A stretch of 64,000 bases of DNA from Polaromonas sp. YR568 (GTDB lineage Bacteria; Pseudomonadota; Gammaproteobacteria; Burkholderiales; Burkholderiaceae_C). The DNA lies in contig NZ_FPBM01000006.1 in the NCBI RefSeq assembly GCF_900116715.1, forward strand, positions 1 to 64,000, in the 5' to 3' direction. Shown here in pieces: positions 60,787 through 64,000 of this stretch. Below the pieces are notes generated by a model. That model ran no database searches, was not told where the DNA came from, and saw nothing but the letters and a program-made list of their open reading frames with translations. The stretch's first letter is position 1. Every line of letters starts with the position of its first letter. The position numbers and the translations under genes are program-made.

Positions 60787-61788
60787 GATGCCGGAGTTGT
60801 TGACGATGGAGCGGTAAATCTCGGTGCTGTCGGCTAGCTGCTTGCCGAACTGCGCGGGTGTCGCCTCCGCCACGTCATAGCCCGCTTGCTGCAGCTGCGC
60901 CAGCACGTCCGGGTTGCGCAGGGTCTTGCTGATGTCGGCATGCAGGCGTTGCACGATGGCCGGCGGCAGGCCCTTGGGCCCCATCACGCCAACCCAGGTA
61001 TCGGGCACCGAAAAGCCCGTCAGCCCGCTTTCTGCCAGAGTCGGAATGCTGGGCGCCGATTTGCTGCGGTGGTTCTCGACCAGGCCCAATGCCCTGAGCT
61101 TGCCCGACTGGATATAGGGCAACACATTCGACAGCACCAGGATGCCGGCGTCGGTCTGCGCGCCCAGCACATCGGTCAGCGCCGGTGCGCCGCCGCGGTA
61201 GCCGACATGGGTCAGGCTGAGCTTGTACTTGTGGGCCATCAGCAAGCCGGCCAGGTGCTGTGAGCTGCCTGAGCCGGAGGTTGCGTAGGCCAGGGCCTTG
61301 GGCGTCTTGGCGGCCGCCGTGAAATCAGCCACCGACTTGAACGGTGACGAAGCCGGCACCACCATCACCTGCGGCGCCGTGGCCACCTGCGCGATTGGCG
61401 TGAAGTCTTTCACCGGGTCGTACTTCACGCCCTTGGTAAAAAACTGCACCGTCTGGTGCGGTGGGCCCAGGTTGATCAGCAGGGTATAGCCGTCCGCCGG
61501 AGCTGCGGCCACAAAGGCAGAGCCAATGGCGCCGCTCGCGCCCGCGCGGTTGTCAATGATGATGGGCTGGCCCAGCGCCTCAGAGAGTTTGGGCACCAGG
61601 ATGCGTGCCACCGTGTCGGCCGCGCCGCCCGCGGCAAACGGCGCGATCAGCTTGATGGGTTTGTTCGGGTAGGTCTGGGCCGTCGCGGGCTGGACCCAGG
61701 CGGTCGACAAAGCCAGCGCCAGCGTGGCGAATTTCAGGCTGTGCGACAGCAGGCGGCGCCGGCCTGCGGCGTGAAGGGAAAGGGTCAT
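60775..61788 (-). CDS. Bug/TctC-family periplasmic solute receptor
   Basis: About 337 residues from MTLSLHAAGRRRLLSHSLKFATLALALSTAWVQPATAQ (signal peptide). Mature Bug fold: YPNKPIKLIAPFAAGGAADTVARILVPKL, GASGAIGSAFVAAAPADGYTLLI. First gene of the HpaI/HpaH block and divergent from a LysR gene, which together suggest uptake of the pathway's starting acid. No TctA/TctB partners are adjacent. Confidence 0.92.
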   Translation of the reverse strand: MTLSLHAAGRRRLLSHSLKFATLALALSTAWVQPATAQTYPNKPIKLIAPFAAGGAADTVARILVPKLSEALGQPIIIDNRAGASGAIGSAFVAAAPADGYTLLINLGPPHQTVQFFTKGVKYDPVKDFTPIAQVATAPQVMVVPASSPFKSVADFTAAAKTPKALAYATSGSGSSQHLAGLLMAHKYKLSLTHVGYRGGAPALTDVLGAQTDAGILVLSNVLPYIQSGKLRALGLVENHRSKSAPSIPTLAESGLTGFSVPDTWVGVMGPKGLPPAIVQRLHADISKTLRNPDVLAQLQQAGYDVAEATPAQFGKQLADSTEIYRSIVNNSGITPE

Positions 61789-61871
61789 GTTTGTCTCCAG
61801 AAGCATTCGTTATGAGACGGATGCTAGGCCCCGATATTCATGCTGTCCAATGCATAATGAAGTCATTGGCT

Positions 61872-61886
61872 ATACCTGAAAGGTAT
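61872..61886. promoter_or_regulatory. LysR-type operator ATACCT-GAA-AGGTAT
   Basis: Perfect inverted repeat with T-N11-A spacing, 13 bp ahead of the lysR ATG and about 85 bp from the divergent Bug receptor start. Likely recognised by the LysR protein next to it. Confidence 0.65.
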
Positions 61887-61899
61887 TCAAAGGATTCTC

Positions 61900-62772
61900 A
61901 TGGATTTGCGCCAGCTGTCTTATTTCGTCGCTGTGGCCGAAGAGCTGAGCTTTAGCCGCGCCGCGGTGCGCGTGCACATCTCGCAGCCGCCGCTGAGCCG
62001 GCAGATCGCCAAGCTGGAAGAGGAATTGGGCGCCGTGCTGCTGGCCCGTTCATCGCACGAGGTAACGCTGACGCCAGCCGGCCATGCGCTGCTCGACGAG
62101 GCACGCCGCCTGCTGGCCCAGGCCGGCGGCATCAAGGACGTGGTGGCCCGCGCCCAGCGCGGAGAAACCGGCTCGCTGCGCATCGGCTTTGTCGGCTCCA
62201 CGCTCTACACCTCGGTGCCTGCCTTGCTCAGCCGCTATCGCCAGCTCTACCCTCAAGTGGCCGTGTCGGTGCAGCAGGCCACGGTGGCCAAACAAACCGT
62301 CATGCTCAAGAACGGCGACATTGATATCGGCATCATTCGTCAGCCCATTACCGACGCGAAGCTTGTCACACGCAGCCTGTTCAAAGAAGACTTCATGGTG
62401 GCGCTGCCGGCCCACCACCGGCTTGCGGGCCAGCAAGCCGTCGCCCTGAAGGCATTGGCCGATGAAGACTTTGTGTTCTTCAGCCGCAGCGAAGCACCCG
62501 CCATTCACGAGCAGTTGCGACGCATGTGCGAAGCCGCCGGCTTTTCACCACGCATCGTGCAAGAGGTGTATCCCATGTCCACCGTCGTCGGCCTGGTCGC
62601 CGCAGGCGTCGGCATCGCCATCGTCCCCGAGTCCATGCAGCGCCTGCGCATGCAGCATGTGCTTTACCGCGACTTGCTGGGTACCAAGGCCAAGACTGAG
62701 TTTTTCCTGGCCTGGCGTGCGGATAACGATTCGCAGACGCTGAAGGGGTTTCTAGAAATGAAGGCAGCGTGA
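61900..62772 (+). CDS. LysR-family regulator of the Bug/HpaI block
   Basis: 290 residues. Winged helix MDLRQLSYFVAVAEELSFSRAAVRVHISQPPLSRQIAKLEEELGAVLLARS, then the CbnR/CatR-like ligand domain (LRIGFVGSTLYTSVPALLSRYRQLYP). This group usually senses aromatic or muconate-type acids. Divergent from the Bug receptor and the aldolase genes, which it most likely activates. Confidence 0.92.
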   Translation: MDLRQLSYFVAVAEELSFSRAAVRVHISQPPLSRQIAKLEEELGAVLLARSSHEVTLTPAGHALLDEARRLLAQAGGIKDVVARAQRGETGSLRIGFVGSTLYTSVPALLSRYRQLYPQVAVSVQQATVAKQTVMLKNGDIDIGIIRQPITDAKLVTRSLFKEDFMVALPAHHRLAGQQAVALKALADEDFVFFSRSEAPAIHEQLRRMCEAAGFSPRIVQEVYPMSTVVGLVAAGVGIAIVPESMQRLRMQHVLYRDLLGTKAKTEFFLAWRADNDSQTLKGFLEMKAA

Positions 62773-63031
62773 GGTGCTGATGAGGTGTACGGGTAGCTAT
62801 CGATAGCCATCGCGCAATGCTTTAAAGCGGAAGCCCCCCGTTTGGAGGATGGACAGGCCTACTCGATGGCGGCTACATTTGCCAGAAGTTCGTTTCGCAG
62901 CGAAAGCCGATTCCTTGCGAGAGCCCTTAAATTGGGAAAGTTCGTTGCCGGTCAAGTTGCTCGCATTCAAGCAAGCCGGTAGGTTCCTTCCGACTATCCG
63001 CTAGTGGTTCAGAGCACGGAGGAGTGCCGGG
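62773..63031. other. Intergenic region before jetA
   Basis: About 260 bp with no gene that I can support. It contains a 12 bp palindrome GCTATCGATAGC (62796-62807). The composition shifts toward lower GC ahead of the next gene, which fits a junction between core and acquired DNA. A GGAGGA site lies 9 bases ahead of the jetA start. Confidence 0.5.
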
Positions 63032-64000
63032 ATGGCTATTGATGACCTGACCGACCAAATTCGCCAGGAGAAGGCTGCCGAGCGCTATCCGCCGCTCTTC
63101 AAGCGCCTGCCTGATCGGCTGTTCACACCACTGGCCTCAGCCAATCGCTTCCAATACTGGTCACTGCTGTGCGCGTTGCATGCCAAGCGCTTCGGGCCAG
63201 AGGCGCCGTTGCCACCAAGCATCGGCTTCCTGATGCGAGAGATCACAGCCGACATCGCCGAGGAACTTCAATACCAGGATTGGGCCCCAGAAGGCGACGA
63301 CGTGACGCCGGCCACCCCACTGGCGATTCGGGCCATCACGGTCTTTAACCGTTTACGCGACGCGGGATGGATTCGAGTGGACCGGGTAGGCGTGCGCGAG
63401 ATGGTAACCATGGCACCGGCCGTCGCTCATTTTATGAACCGCTTGGTCGAGTTCGCCCACACTGGTCCGGAATTCGTCTCCGGAAAAATCCGCAGCATCG
63501 AGGCCAATCTGAAGCTGCTGCTCGACGAGAACACGGACGGCGCATCGCTACAGGAGGCGGCTCGGCAGTCTCGGGCCCTGCTCGAACACGTCCGCATAGC
63601 CGGCACCAATGTGCGCGATCTGATGCTGGAGATCGGCCGTGTCGATGCCACCGGCGAGTTCGTGCGGCGTTTTTTTGACGACTACGTCGAGCGCATGTTC
63701 ATCGGCGACTACAAGGAACTACGCACACGCGAACACCCGCTGGCCCGGCGCCAGGAAATCCTGCGCCTGGCGGCTCACGTCCAGCAGACGCCAGACCTAC
63801 GGGCCCGGCTGATCCAGTGGTACCTCGAGAAGCAGGCAGGCCGCGAGCCCACCCGTGCTGAAGCCATGTTCGAACGCGACATTCAGAGGGTGGAAGACCT
63901 CCGCCGTATCGACGAGTACTTAGACCGCCTGGACGACGAAATTCGGCGTGCCAACAAGCTGGCTCTAGCCTATTTGGATTACCGTCTGCGGGCTGCCCGG
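63032..64000 (+). CDS. jetA: Wadjet defence protein JetA-like (3' end outside the window)
   Basis: Open for 323 codons to the window edge without a stop. Starts MAIDDLTDQIRQEKAAERYP; GGAGGA precedes it. The MukF-like kleisin pattern of the Wadjet JetA/DUF5716 family is visible: LFKRLPDRLFTPLASANRFQYWSLL, LAIRAITVFNRLRDAGWIRVDR (winged helix), helical middle (KIRSIEANLKLLLDEN) and FDDYVERMFIGDYKELRTREHPLARRQEIL near residue 215. JetABCD is an SMC-like complex that cleaves circular plasmids. jetB, jetC and jetD should follow. Codon use (CTA, TTA, GTA, CGG) differs from the surrounding genes, fitting horizontal transfer. Confidence 0.82.
   Translation, partial: MAIDDLTDQIRQEKAAERYPPLFKRLPDRLFTPLASANRFQYWSLLCALHAKRFGPEAPLPPSIGFLMREITADIAEELQYQDWAPEGDDVTPATPLAIRAITVFNRLRDAGWIRVDRVGVREMVTMAPAVAHFMNRLVEFAHTGPEFVSGKIRSIEANLKLLLDENTDGASLQEAARQSRALLEHVRIAGTNVRDLMLEIGRVDATGEFVRRFFDDYVERMFIGDYKELRTREHPLARRQEILRLAAHVQQTPDLRARLIQWYLEKQAGREPTRAEAMFERDIQRVEDLRRIDEYLDRLDDEIRRANKLALAYLDYRLRAAR

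Noticed and set aside
62796-62807. GCTATCGATAGC as a further copy of the short dispersed repeat
   Set aside because: Only the palindromic core resembles the copies at 38512 and 44874; the flanking blocks do not match well enough.

Overview
The window looks like a chromosome segment of a betaproteobacterium in the order Burkholderiales, most likely family Comamonadaceae (Polaromonas, Rhodoferax or Variovorax type). The clues are the high GC content, the orphan Bug/TctC solute receptors, the two-gene cyanophycin synthetase set, the LIV-type transporters, the aerobic purine pathway and the dispersed intergenic repeats of a kind I recall from that family. This assignment comes from gene content only; no marker gene is present.

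Layout. 0-3.3 kb: a partial repeat, a small secreted protein, a lone ureD and three small poorly known genes. 3.3-11.6 kb: cyanophycin block, with cphA and a second CphA2-like synthetase on the minus strand, divergent from an ABC exporter-like protein and a DUF1854 protein. 11.7-21.7 kb: a YiaA-type membrane protein, then a putative aromatic-amine catabolic operon (DapA-like aldolase, aspartate-dehydrogenase-like enzyme, 3-hydroxyanthranilate dioxygenase, LIV transporter, arylformamidase-like hydrolase). Two of its promoters share the same operator and promoter architecture. 21.7-22.3 kb: two facing copies of a ~300 bp repeat. 22.4-38.8 kb: purine catabolism (NMT1-type ABC transporter, regulators, dctA, an M20 peptidase, an OHCU decarboxylase-allantoate amidohydrolase fusion, PuuE allantoinase, UraH, XdhC, cytochrome-linked PuuD urate oxidase). 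38.8-43.8 kb: tartrate/glycerate block (LysR, ttuC, Bug, EmrE-like, ttuD).

43.9-51.4 kb is the most interesting part. It holds a protein with a 25-proline linker and a C-terminal TIR-like domain that lacks the expected catalytic Glu, followed by a convergent rtcR (CARF-sigma54 activator). Divergent from rtcR is an RNA-repair operon: sigma54 promoter, a structured tRNA-mimic (Y-RNA-like) leader, two unknown proteins, rtcB, a third unknown protein and rtcA. No Ro60/Rsr gene is present.

51.4-55.7 kb encodes a cbb3-type oxidase lacking CcoP/CcoQ (ccoN, ccoO, cytochrome c, SCO, membrane protein). 56-58.2 kb has an NRAMP-like transporter and SoxR with a clear SoxR-box promoter facing a small monooxygenase. 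58.2-62.8 kb is a second catabolic block (HpaI-type aldolase, HpaH-type hydratase, polysaccharide-deacetylase-like hydrolase, Bug receptor, divergent LysR). The right edge cuts through a Wadjet jetA-like gene, so a plasmid-defence operon probably continues outside the window.

Limits: everything is read by eye and from memory of families; no database search was run. Start codons were chosen from Shine-Dalgarno sequences and family starts where possible.
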